The notes beneath the pieces are model-generated. The model ran no database searches and was not told where the DNA came from. It saw only the letters and a program-made list of their open reading frames with translations. The translations under genes were made by a program, and so were the position numbers. Shown one piece after another: positions 41,646 through 52,943 of a stretch of 64,000 bases of DNA. The DNA is from Nansenia antarctica. Its lineage: Eukaryota > Chordata > Actinopteri > Argentiniformes > Microstomatidae. The stretch spans positions 7,790,610 through 7,854,609 of the forward strand of contig OZ022344.1 of NCBI GenBank assembly GCA_963989245.1, given 5' to 3'. How positions within the stretch are numbered: the stretch's first letter is position 1; every line of letters begins with the position of its first letter.

Positions 41646-42500
41646 ATACTGTATATATATAACAGAGACTTGTTTTGACATCTGAACCCTTTATGGCACG
41701 ATAGTTCATAGCTCCTACATTCAAGGGTAATTCACATTTAATAATCATGGGAAACCTACTCAACTCAACATAAGAGGAGGAAAATAGCCTCTCTCAATTG
41801 CTGTTTTACATCATTAAAATTATCCCATCTGAATACATGAAAAGGGAAGGCCAACAATTGTAAAGCAAGTTCTCAATCTGTCAACACTTGAATGTGAAGG
41901 TAAAACCCCCATAGTAAGTATAAAGCTACCTGCATGGTTTGTGTTTGCATCCACTCATCAGAAAAACATAAGTGAATGAGGAGTTAAAAGTGTATGCTGA
42001 TTTCCTCCTGCATATAAATTATGGAGAGTTGTTACCCATTTAATTTGATAGGAAGTGCGTTTTGAAATTAGCATATTTAATTATGTGTTCCCAAATTATT
42101 CCTGCAGATACTTTCAGAGATGAGGAGTAATTTCCATAATTTATTCAAACAAGGCAAGACTTTTTAAATTTAACAACCTAATGAACCACAGGTACAAATT
42201 ATGTAAACACAGCTTTCCATTTAAAACGAGCGTTAAATAATGAAGTGGTTTTCACATTTCACAGAATTACACCCCAAGAAACAAACTTAAACTAAAATTA
42301 AGATAATCCACTAACAATTACACTTTTTCTCACTGCCAAAGTCAATCTAATTATAACAAGTGGCAACATTTTATTTAAACAATTAAACATCTTAAATCTA
42401 CCAGATTCAAGCACAGAAACATGCAAGTAGAAACTTTGAGTTAAGGCTACATTCCATTAAAGCATAACTCAACACTGAACTGCACGGTCTGATCTACATA
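41646..42500. other. Repeat-poor AT-rich DNA
   Basis: Low in recognisable transposon sequence, with TAATTA/TTAATTATG-type motifs around 42040-42120. It could hold a conserved non-coding element; no gene. Confidence 0.35.
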
Positions 42501-42504
42501 AGAA

Positions 42505-43020
42505 TGAAATCAGGGACTTCCGGTGGCGATACTTGCAAGATGGCTGCTTAATTTCGAGCTCCCGATAAACAGTTAAAACTAACCCCCTTAATTCATAAAC
42601 TTTAATACAAATCGTTATAAAATATATTGGAATGAGTGGGGGAAAGAAAACTAGAGGACAAAAGATGATATGATTCAAAATTCAAACCAGGGATATCAGT
42701 ATTGAAATAATTTACTATTTAGGTTCTCCTTTTTTTTATTTTTTTTACTGTTTTTATTTGGGGTTTTCAATTTTATATAGAGGGCACAAACAAAACAATA
42801 CAACGACAAGGACAATATTGAACATACACAGCAAGAACCCCAGAGCTGATTGAAACCCCCACAGAACCCAGACAGGACCACTGGAACTGTGAAGACTCCG
42901 TGGAAGCCCAATCAACTCCCCCCCCGCTGCACATACAGTAAACAGTCACAGTACATTCACTAGGGGTTTGGAGAAAATAAAAATAAATAAAATAAATAAT
43001 AAATAAAAAAACAAACAAAA
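42505..43020. mobile_element. L1-type LINE fragments (5' end plus, 3'-UTR-like minus)
   Basis: 42513-42690 begins ACTTCCGGTGGCGATACTTG and AAGATGGC, and contains MSGGKKTRGQKM-stop, the usual opening of fish L1 5' UTR/ORF1. 42720-43020 starts with a T run and resembles the minus-strand 3' UTR of an L1. Both are short and dead. Confidence 0.5.
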
Positions 43021-43065
43021 CATGTCGCTCAGATATATTTATAATAGAATTAAGGTATGGACGTA

Positions 43066-45520
43066 CAGTGTTTCCCCTAGGTTTGCTGCCTTGGGGGGTG
43101 GGGTGGCATGGACCTGTACATTAAGCCGCCTCACGCTACGGAAACAGGAGATAGGCTCCTGCCCTATGGGCCATTAGGCTCCAGAACCATCGGTTCTCAA
43201 GGCTACTTATATGGTCTTGACTACCTGTCCACTTTCTCACCTGGTTCTTGCTCTCTCTCTCTGGTGTGCCGACACCATCCTGCTCTCCCTCCTTCTCTCT
43301 ATCCTCCTCTCCCTCTTTTGCTGTCAACCAAAAGGCAAACATAACAACCAGAGTATTTCTAATCTAATAAGAGGTATAAATTGATACATATCAATTTATA
43401 ACATAATTATAATTTAATTTTGGATTGCTGTGGGCAATGCAGTCAGATAATGTCATTTTGACATTACTCTCTCACCTGAAAAAAAATCATGTCCAACTAT
43501 AAAAAACAGACATTTCCAATGCTTCAATCCACTGTCCATTTACTGTAAATATGCCATTATGGTATTACCATAAAGCCCAATTCTAGCAGAATAAGAAAGA
43601 TTGTATGGCTACTTTAAGTAAAATAATAAAGTGCATCCAGTTAGCTCTTTAGCTGGCAAGTGTGCAGCAGACTAGCTCAACTCATCACCTCTGAGCTAGC
43701 TAGCTAGCTTGCTAGTTCTTTGACTATTTACACCATGGAATTATAGTCACAAACGACCAATTTTAACCAACGTTCTCTGTTAGAACACTCAGCAATTATA
43801 TTTGCTAACGTTTCAACTTGCTTACTTTCCTTCTGCAGACATCTCACCCGGCAAAAACTCTCTCGCGTCGCGCGCACACTTGCGCACAATCTTGTATTAT
43901 TCTCCAGCGCGCCACAGTGCGAACCGAAGTGTGGAGATAGGTCTGGCTATGCGAGACTACTGGCAGACTAATGTTACCAACGAGCCTATGGGCTTGCCAC
44001 TCGCCAGATTCGGGTTGGGTGCGTTTAAAAAACGCTGATATTTTAGCCTGCTTCTCAGATGTTTGTGTACGTCCGTAATAATTCCTCTTTCTTGGGGGGG
44101 CGGGTGGTAAACTATGTATGTGCCTATGGTCAATAATTCAAACTGAAATAAAATAAAATGTTTCTAGGTCAGTTATGACATCATCAGAATCATAGACGTC
44201 ATTATCTGCATCTGTTCAACCAAAACAATTATCTGTATTCGAATAGAAGACCGGAAGTGGGCGTGGTTTGTTGTAGTCTCTAACCAAATATTTTCTTTTT
44301 GTGCCTTTAAAGCATCAAATAGATTTATTATTAGCATATAATTATGAAATGTATTTAAAGTTTCTCATACTGCACGTTTCATCTCTTTCTCTTTTTAAAA
44401 TAAACTTAACTAACTTTTATGAGCTGTCTGAACCCCATCACCACCCCTTTAACTGGGGGACATTGAACAATCAGAAACCCCCAAAAAGTTTTATAAATCG
44501 AAATATTCTGTTTTGCATTGGAAATAGAAACTATGTACAGTAGAGATATACAGAAAAAATCATTCAGTTGAAGGGAATAATCCAAAGAAGCTGCATTTCT
44601 TGTTTCTTGGTGTGTTAACGTTACTGTAGTTCACTAGGGTAATATGAATTACTACTTGTGATGCGAGTTTCACATCGAGGCAGCTTTAAGCCTGCTGCCT
44701 GCTTTGCGCTGTCTCGCTAGGGGCGACTAGAGAAGTGATCACTTTTTAATAATGTGTAGTAAATTAAACGACTACTTATTACTTAATGATATCAAATTCC
44801 TATGTTGCAAACAGAACGGGCATTTTTTATCTTGTGGCCATCCACAATGATATGAATTGATTTGAAGAAACATAATGGCTGACACACAGACATGTCAATC
44901 ATGGCTTTTTTCGAATAATAACGAGCAACATCGGGTAGAATCTGTATCTGTTTCCATCGCATAATTTGTGCTTTCCCGAATAACGTATCCGGGTACACCC
45001 CTACAGAATCAGTAGCTTATCTACAAGAGAAACGTTTGAGCCACTGTGACCCTGCACATGAGAGAGTACTACACATTAGAACCCCTAGGAGGACACTGAA
45101 GCAGCTCAGGTATTTGGTGTCAGTGAATAACTGAATTATATGTGACAGCAGCTGGTGAATCCGGGAACAAGTCGGCCGATCAAATGTTCTGACTGTTATT
45201 CAGAAAAATGTAAATACATTTCAACATTGTTGAAAATCAATGACACAATCGCTAGTCAAGCCAAATTATTGCAATGCAATAGATTTGGTGACTAATCCCG
45301 GTTTCACCAACTGCAGTCACATGTTCTAGCTGTACTAAAGTCAAGCTGAAAAGTGAAAAGTCTATTGCAAAAAAAAGCAGGCTTTAAACTGTCTGAATTT
45401 CCACATTTATTTTCAAGAGACTTAGGAAATGGTCCTGGGGCCACCCGAGGATGCTGGGAGTTGGAGTTCTGCTTCGCCTCCTCCTTTCAAGATGTGCTCC
45501 TCGTAGGGGAGCATCAGTCT
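43066..45520. other. Unassigned, transposon-derived in part
   Basis: ACAGTGTTTCCCCTAGGTTTG at 43068 is a familiar hAT-type end and CTTGGGGGG motifs near 43091 and 44092 may be its inner parts, but the far TIR is absent. The remainder shows no gene. Confidence 0.35.
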
Positions 45521-45524
45521 AAGA

Positions 45525-45641
<117 letters not shown>

Positions 45642-45959
45642 GGGAGAGAGAGAGAGAGAATATCGAGAGTGAGTGTGAGTGAGTGAGTGAGCATTGTGAT
45701 GCAAAGTAAGTCTCTGAATAGACAATATTGTAATCTTATCATCTATAAAAAATGTATACATTCTTAAATTTAATTATAGAAAATATTTATTCTCTTAAAT
45801 ATATTTTCTTAAAAGGATAGAACTTTATCTGTAGCTTCAGAGCTATCTGTAGCAACAGTCTGTCTGTCATCTAATATGGATGAAATGGGAGAATATTTGT
45901 ACAGCATTTGTTTTCATTTAGGGTTTCTTAGTAAAAGAGAAAATCTGCCTGCATGGCAC

Positions 45960-46185
45960 TAATATTAGCATACAAACGTGGGTTTGTATGGTGGGAATTT
46001 GGCAGGGGGGCCCTTTCAAAGCTGAGTCACAGTTGTGACGTATGGCGGCTTTCACGCGTGATTTATGTGCTGTTTTGACTGTTAAGAAGCTGGTTGTGCA
46101 AGAAGGGATTAAAACTCTGACACTCTGTTTTCACTGCAACCAAAGTCTCCGATTCCTTTGTTCCCTTCAACACACCTACAGTGGT
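45960..46185 (+). mobile_element. Solo LTR or LTR 3' end with adjacent PBS-like sequence
   Basis: Ends CAACACACCTACA, followed by GTGGTGACCCTGACTCGC, which resembles the LTR/primer-binding-site junction of fish LTR retrotransposons. Preceded by a leader-like segment (GGGATTAAAACTCTGACACT). No gag-pol downstream. Confidence 0.45.
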
Positions 46186-46373
46186 GACCCTGACTCGCTT
46201 TGGGACGATTTTCAAAGCTAGTTTAAGTGTTAATTAATTTTTTTCCAGCATTTTTATTTTTTTTATCATCTCACCTCTCGTAGTGCCGTCTGGTGCAGGT
46301 GGCAGCGCTCGTACTGCCCGGACATTCCCCCAGCTCATTATACACAATCTTCCATAGGCGCTGAGACGTCTAC

Positions 46374-46415
<42 letters not shown>

Positions 46416-46588
46416 TTACATTGCATGTCCCATGCGACACACACCCACACATGAGAGAGATGGCCTTCCACCAGATACTAGAGTATCCATTGTACCTGTT
46501 GTCTATGAATGCAAAGTCAGCAGATAGTATAAATAAAGTATAACCTTGATAGTATAAAGGTGTGTATGTAACCGAAGGCCTTGTCTAC

Positions 46589-48628
46589 TCACCCTCTCAT
46601 AGCCTCCCAGCCGTTTGACCACAGAATACATAAGGAACAGGTTGTCTGAGGACACACAAACCACAAGTACATTACTCCACTGGACCATTTAGGGACAACA
46701 TAAAAAAACTAAATGGCCGAGCAAGTCTTTGCACTTGTTACAGCACTCTACCTGTTTCTGTACCAGGAAGTCACAGGTGGACGCCCTCTCACAGATTACT
46801 GGAGCCTGGATGAGTGGTGGTGACTCCTCGATGGGGACCCCCTGGCATACCCTGTACCTCTCCAGATCCAGGAGTAGGGTCACCACGTGGGTCACACAGT
46901 TCAGTCGGGGTGGGTGGAGTTCATATAGCGGGTGAGTGAGGAGCAGAGGCTGTCCCTGCACAGTGACCTGATAGTAAAAGCCCAGGTCGATGTGCAGGAT
47001 CGTGTCCGTCATGGCAGACAGCTTGGAGCACTGGCGCAGCTGTAGCCGCGGGCCCTCCACCATGATGGCCAACCAGAGGATGGGGAGAGCTGACGTCCTC
47101 AGGTTCTCTAACAGCTGCAGCAGCCCTTGGTCCTGGTCCGTCCTGGTGATGCTCGCCATGCTGTCGGCCAGACTGAAGATCTGAGTGATCTAAACAGAAT
47201 CGCATCAAGGTAAAAAAAAATGTTGTTTGGTCTCAAGTCCATTTGAACTACGGTCGTGTGATTCGAGAGCCCATTCCTTATCGTCTCACACAAGTGTGAA
47301 CTTTCAATACCCATTTTATTTGCTTCTACTACACGACAGCAGCAGAGCTCTTCAATAAGCGCAAGAAGAAGTGTTATAAAAACACACCCTACAGATTACA
47401 GCATATACAGGGATTTCATTGAGACAGGAGTCAGGATTTTACATCATAGCAAGACTGAGGACTGGATAGGAAAATAGGCTACTATCAAGGACAGGAGAGG
47501 ATATAATTTCCCCACCCAAGCCGTCCTCTCTGGATGGCTGCATGGCTATGGCGTGACTGAGACAGGTAGGCCTATGCTGTGCATTGTGCAAAAGGTCCAT
47601 CAAATGTGATTGTCTGAAGAATGACAGCTTAAAAAGGCACAAATTATCTTATATCTAGACTTATATCTGGATATGTATTGAAGTGAGCTATGCATTTCAG
47701 AGTGAAATAATGTGCAGTATTGTTTTCCAATACAGTGCACTCCATAAGTATTGGAAAGAGGAAGCATTTGGGTTGTCTTTTAGCTCAATACGGATTTGAA
47801 ACTATTAACAATTAATATGGGGTTTATGTAGAGATTGTCAACTTTAATTTAATGGGGGGGGGGGGGGGGGTTCAGATTGGGTCCACAATTTAGAAAGTAT
47901 AGTTGTTCTTTAAAATAAAATAAAACATACTCCCCATGTTTCAGGGCTCCAAAAGTATTGGAAAATTGAACACTGGTTTTAGGCAATTTTAGGCAATTAA
48001 TCTTATGAACAATAATGGTTCAAAGGCCCAGCTATGCAACAGGGTATGAGCTACTCATTTAACATAGGTGTGCCCTCATCCTCCACGTCCGGCTTTCTAG
48101 AGTGCGTGTCTACTTCCTGGTCCACGACTAGTCTCCCTCCGTCCCCTCCATTCAGTCTGCCCTGGGCATCAGCCTTTCTAAACACAGTGTCTGTCTGTTG
48201 AGCAAAGAGAAAGGAAAATACACCATTACTCCAAACGTTAAAAAGATAAACACAGCAGAGTAGTACACACAGGCAACATGTCAAACGATTGTCAACGAGA
48301 AGGCTGTTCATGTAATTATTACACATGTTGGGCATTTCATGAATTCAAATATACCATGGACATATCAATATGAATGCATGCAATGCAAGGAAATTCTAAA
48401 ATGATTACAAAAATCATACCAAATACTTCTACTACAATCATTTCAACAACGGTGCTTTCTCAACCCTCACCATGGCTTGTCTCCGACACTGACGTAGACG
48501 ACACTTCTGTCTCTTCTTATTGCTGCCTCCACACTTGGGCTTGTCTATGCAGAAATCACAAGTGCCACAGTCCTTCCTACAGAGACAAGCATCACACTTC
48601 CCACAGGAACACCGTTTACATTTTTTAG
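46589..48628 (-). CDS. mbd1: MBD1-like gene, last four exons, with CXXC finger
   Basis: Exons 48471-48628, 48051-48194, 46752-47189 and 46589-46645. The first encodes a CXXC zinc finger (KKCKRCSCGKCDACLCRKDC, GTCDFCIDKPKCGGSNKKRQ-KCRLRQC) closest to the third CXXC of MBD1, which binds unmethylated CpG. The second (TDTVFRKADAQGR ... DEGTPM) and third (ITQIFSLADS...) reproduce the human MBD1 junction GTPVITEIFSL. The third continues into a fish-type domain (LPILWLAIMVEGPRLQLRQC, IDLGFYYQVTVQGQPLLLTH, VTLLLDLERYRVCQG) and ends VQKQ at donor CAG/GTAGAG. The last reads TTCSLCILW and stops. Oddities: PKCGG replaces the usual PKFGG, and the second exon lacks a GT at the expected phase (CCTATG then TTAAA) and otherwise reads to a TAG. 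The MBD domain would lie at higher coordinates. Confidence 0.75.
47734..47975 (+). repeat. Tc1-like terminal repeat (solo)
   Basis: TACAGTGCACTCCATAAGTA, a long A/T-rich body with a G18 tract, ending CTCCAAAAGTATTGGAAA. The reverse complement of 41448-41645 is the same sequence, so both belong to one Tc1 family with TIRs longer than 200 bp. Confidence 0.75.
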
Positions 48629-48736
48629 CTGGACATCAACTAAAGCTTGTTTGCTTTGAGAGAACCATAAACAGCAGAGGAACTATTAACTCTTACAGGA
48701 GATAAGAGAATGATTGGCCTAACGGACTATAGTGAT

Positions 48737-48953
48737 TTGGGATATTAAGATACACAAGTTACACAGTGTCTAAACTAGCAAGATAAACACCTTATATTAA
48801 GATACACAGGTTACACAGTGTCTAAACTAGCAAGATAAACACCTTATATTAAGATACACAGGTTACACAGTGTCTAAACTAGCAAGATAAACACCTTATA
48901 TTAAGATACACAGGTTACACAGTGTCTAAACTAGCAAGATAAACACCTTATAC
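48737..48953 (+). repeat. 52-bp tandem repeat, about four copies
   Basis: Unit TTAAGATACACAGGTTACAC plus AGTGTCTAAACTAGCAAG and ATAAACACCTTATA. Lies upstream (minus-strand sense) of the CXXC exon, in an intron. Confidence 0.95.
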
Positions 48954-49627
48954 TGATCCACGGGCTGAACCAGCGCTGCACACAAGAGCCCTTGGCATGA
49001 CGAGTCTCATCATGATTATCTACAATCATTCACCTGTAGGCGTACTCAATTTACAGTAATTTGTCAGTTAGGTCACCTTGTTGCGTCCTTCTGAAAGGTA
49101 ACAAGTTCTACAGCAATAACTGTAAGCAGTTGCAGCACAGCTGCAGCGCGGAATACCACCAGCATCCGTCCAACTTCCCTGCTTTTCCCAGCTTTTTCTT
49201 AGATTACAGAAAGGTTCCACCTCTAAGAGGACGGTTCTAAGTCAACGAAAGAGCTTGAAAAGTCAAAAGATACAGCCTAATGTTGGTGCCTGTTCAGATA
49301 CAAAAGAACTGGTCTGTTAGAAAAGACTACAAGTGATTTCTATTACCTCTGGCCTTTAACGGCAGCAAGCAAAGATGGTCGCTTGACTGTACTGTGACCC
49401 CACTACATGAGCTCTCAGATACATAGATCACCCATACACCCCAAAAATCTATTACACAGACAATGTTTTTGCAATGTTCAAATATATTTAATTCATAGGC
49501 AATTATGCACATCTTTCCATCTTTGATCTTCTCCATAATTTCTAGCATCAAATAAAACATACTACTCTCTATTAGAGGACTTATTGTTAGGGATATTTGA
49601 GCTCTGTGGAGGTGTGTCTGGTTCTGC

Positions 49628-49715
49628 TTACACTGCCTGGGCCAGACCCACCATGTTGTTCTGTCTGTCGAAGACGGTGTAGAACTCCCTGATGAAGAAT
49701 CTCCCCAGGTCCACA
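49628..49715 (-). pseudogene. Last-exon fragment of a pepsin/cathepsin D/E-type aspartic protease
   Basis: Reads AVDLGRFFIREFYTVFDRQN-NMVGLAQAV and TAA (49628-49630). LGDxFIRxYYxVFDRxNNxVGLAxAV is the conserved C-terminus of vertebrate pepsin-like aspartic proteases; here GD is GR. A possible acceptor (AGTAGCAG) precedes it. No other protease exon is near, and it lies on the strand and in the span of the MBD1-like gene, so I take it as a stray fragment. Surrounding DNA at 49720-49800 has short duplications (GGCCCAGGCCAGAG, AGTTCTAGAACG). Confidence 0.55.
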
Positions 49716-50145
49716 GCCTGCTACTGACACCGCTGCCCAGGCCAGAGTTCTAGAACGCGGCCCAGGCCAGAGTAGCAGCCGTCGGAGTTCTAGAACGACA
49801 AGAGCGGAGGAATTTACTGATGGAATTCCACTTCTACTTCAAGAGATTTAAATTAAATGTTGCTTTAGGCATTGGCTGGGTGGGCTGTCAGTAATGGAAC
49901 CTATGTATGCCAACCAATTGGACCGACCTGGGAAACGTAGGCAGATGCAGGGATGGTGAAAGCATAATAGTTGATCAGGTCACTTCAGGCATAGTCTTGA
50001 TGTTCTGACAGCTGACAGTACCCTGTGTGAAGAATAGGACATGTTACGCCAGGACCACACCATGGACGTCAGTGTCAGTGGCGCTTGTGCATTTCATTTT
50101 AACGGGTTAGAGCAGCCACACAGCGCATGAAAATGATCTGTTGAT

Positions 50146-50255
50146 TAGATTAGATTCAACTTTATTGTCATACAACAAGTACAATACAACAAAATGCAGT
50201 TTAGCATCCAACCAGAAGTGCAAATAGTGATATAAGGGCAAGATATAGATATAAA
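50146..50255 (-). repeat. LINE 3'-tail fragment
   Basis: On the minus strand CATTTTGTTGTATTGTACTT, GACAATAAAGTTGAATCTAA and repeats of AATCT: the 3' end and tail of a fish L2/Rex-like LINE. Confidence 0.65.
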
Positions 50256-50259
50256 TAGA

Positions 50260-51200
50260 ACTGTGATTCCTCGAATGAGAATCAGGCTTGTGTCATCAAT
50301 GTTCACACAAGCCTGAATTGGAAATTCTCAATAATTTTTTTCTTATGAATACTGAAGGATAGATGATTCACAGATATTGTAAATCGATTTGCATGAAGGC
50401 TTCAGTTAAATGTAAAAAAACAACATTAAATTAAATTAAATTAAGTATCAAACCGGCAACCTTCAGACCTCTAGCTGGCTGCCTTAACCCCTGCGCCTCT
50501 TTTACACCTTTTTATTTATCTATCACACTATCAAACTGTATAGAACGAGTGAAAGAAGGATTTTATTTTAAACTGTCTTTTTATTTTGATAGCCTACATG
50601 ACAAAGTCTTGGACTCTATGCAGTCCATCAGACTTGCATAGGATAATATCTGGCTAGGTTCAACTGAGACAAATAACCCACATACACTCATCGTATGTGT
50701 AAGAGGATATTTTTTTTAGGATTTGTTTACTCCTAAACTACTAGAGTAAAATACAAATTACATGCTATATGAGTTTAGATCTATGACTTTAGATTTTAAA
50801 AAATGATCCTCTTCAGAGTCTCAGATACTTTATTTGTTGATATTTGACATAGACAGTATATAGTGCACTGTAATGGAACATTCCAATAATGATTTATTGA
50901 AGGACACAAATCAACAGATCACATCAACACATCATAATCACAAGCATAATTAATCAAATTTACCTTTAACATTTTATGCTAGCTCTAAGCAGCTGGATTA
51001 ATGTATTTGTTTAGCCCAATTTGTTTTAGCATCAATGTAAATGTGTCAGAGAAACGTATATACACACCCATAGTCACGGGACAGAAATGCCTGTTTATCA
51101 GGGTTAGTCTTTATTATGACCTTTACAGGCAAAATAAACTCAACTGCATAGAGTCAAGATACTTGAATGTGACTGAACTTCAACATGGAGTAGTAAAGAG
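50260..51200. other. Intergenic, no gene recognised
   Basis: A short inverted pair (AATCAGGCTTGTG / CACAAGCCTGAATT) at 50280-50320 is the only structure noted. Confidence 0.4.
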
Positions 51201-51204
51201 CTCT

Positions 51205-51436
51205 ACAGGATGTAGGCCTTGCACCCATCGATGTCCCCTGAGGTGGAGTAACCCATGTCGTTGACGGGCCAGCTTCCTGGACTCGGGGCCAGGGAGCGGA
51301 TGATGTGCTGGAAGTGGACTCCCTCGGGGGTGATCGCCACGCGGGGCAAGTACAATCTGACGTGATTATCCTGACCCGGCCAGAATGCATTCGGGTCGGC
51401 ACGGCGACAGGACGGCGCCTTCATGTTCCTGATCCA
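51205..51436 (-). other. Unidentified exon-like ORF
   Basis: Open frame after an acceptor-like TTTGGATCAG: NMKAPSCRRADPNAFWPGQD, LYLPRVAITPEGVHFQHIIR, then SGDIDGCKAYIL and TAG at 51207-51205. The composition looks like a genuine protein and the frame is open, but I do not recognise the family. It could be a terminal host exon. Confidence 0.3.
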
Positions 51437-51677
51437 AACACATACAAAGCACACATTTATGTAGCGGGGGTGATCGGTGGCTCAATCGGTAGAGCTGGTG
51501 TCTATGCGCATGAGCGGAAGTGAACGAGAGAGAGAGTGTGAGAAAGTTTGAACGTGTTTGAGCGTGTTTTGGCAAACAACAAACGAACATTATAATAACA
51601 TCTTTATTTAAGTGAGTTTAGGATTTTGAGTACCCCGACAGCTTCGTGCTGATCGGGGGCTTCTAAGGACGGACGAC

Positions 51678-52852
51678 ATGGCAACGAACACAGCGAATGG
51701 AACGGACGACGATGAAAGCAACACGGATAAACGGTACGACGCAATTTTGACGGTGGAAGTGGGATTGGAGCAGGGAAGCAAAATTACTATGATGGAAATG
51801 CTGAGAGGAATAAAGGAGGTGTGTGGAAATGTGGAGGGCTGTCGGGATAAAGGAGACCGAAAATATGAAATCACGCTGGCACCGAGGAGAGGGAAGGACA
51901 AGCTCACGGATGGTTTCATGATAAAAGATGTGAGAATAATGGGAAATGACTTGGCGGTGGATGAGATGGTGGTATCATTTTTGAATCTCCCGGTATATCT
52001 GAAGGATGACGTGATCAGGTACAGGCTGGAGTCGTGGGGGGTGAAGGCGGTGTCACCGATAAAGAGAAAGACGTGGCCGGGAACGGACATAGCAGACGGG
52101 ACGAGATACATGAAGGTGAAGTTCACCGAAGAGGTGAGGTCGTTACCATATTCGACTAAGTTTAAGACCCTGGTTGGAGTGGATCACTTTAGGGTTATTC
52201 ATGACAAACAAGTAAGGGTGTGTAGGCTGTGTATTAAGCCAGGACATGTTATAAGAGAATGCCCGGAGTTCGTGTGTTTTAAGTGCAATAAACAAGGACA
52301 TTATGCACGTGAATGCATGGGAAGGAGATATGATGGAGGAGAGAGAGTGAGCAGTGATGAGGAGGAGGAGGAGAGGAGAAGGAGAAGGAGAAGGAGAAGG
52401 AGAAGGAGAAGGAGGAGGAGGAGGAGGAGGAGGGGGTGGAGGTGGAGGAGGAGGGGGACGAAGAAGAGGAGATGGAGGGAGAAGAGGAGGTGGTGGAGGA
52501 GGAAGAGGTGGAGACACAAGGAGAAGGAGGGGAAAGGAGCCATGAAGACGCGACGGAGGGAGGAGGACAAGCTGAGGTGGTGGAGGAGACCCAGCTGGAG
52601 CCGGAAGTGGAGGGAGGAGCGGAGGGGCCTGGTCCGGTGGAAGTGGAGGGTAAAGAGAGAGAGGAGATTGGAGCCAGCCTCGACAACGCAGTGAGGGATG
52701 GAGAGATGGATGAGGCAGGGCCTTCAACAGAGGGCGTGGGGAAAAGAAAAGGTTCAGATGAAGGACTATATGCAGATGTACAGAGGGTGAGGACAAGATC
52801 AGGAAGAGGTGCAAAAGGTGCACGAGGGAAGAAGACCAGGGTAGGAAAATGA
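51678..52852 (+). pseudogene. LINE ORF1 with two CCHC knuckles, frameshifted in a GGAGAA tract
   Basis: ATG 51678. The N-terminal part resembles the RNA-binding domain of Tx1-type ORF1 proteins (VSFLNLPVYLKDDVIRYRLE). Two zinc knuckles follow: CRLCIKPGHVIREC and CFKCNKQGHYAREC (near residues 178 and 198), then SSDEEEEE. In the (GGAGAA)n tract at about 52360-52440 the frame turns from acidic to an artefactual poly-Arg frame that stops at 52694. The +2 frame from 52436 is acidic (EEEVVEEEEVETQGEGGERS), continues with a basic tail (RSGRGAKGARGKKTRVGK) and stops at 52852. The original protein was therefore about 390 aa with an acidic C-terminal part. Confidence 0.82.
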
Positions 52853-52943
52853 CATGGCGGTGTACATGATCCTTTTTCTTGTAATCTTGACGATGGTCAG
52901 GGTTGTTGCTGTCAACACAAATTGACTCAGAGACAGGAAGAAG

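Noticed and set aside
46570..46645. ARID-like peptide (NLFLMYSVVKRLGGYERV) on the minus strand
   Set aside because: It resembles an ARID helix, but phase analysis joins the exon to VQKQ in another frame (TTCSLCILW, stop) with correct donor and acceptor; no other ARID exon is nearby.
49628..49715. Complete aspartic protease gene
   Set aside because: Only the last exon-like segment exists and the usual GD before FIR is GR; no active-site DTG exons found.
51479..51560. Intact tRNA gene
   Set aside because: Only an A-box-like motif; no B box, no cloverleaf and no acceptor stem pairing.
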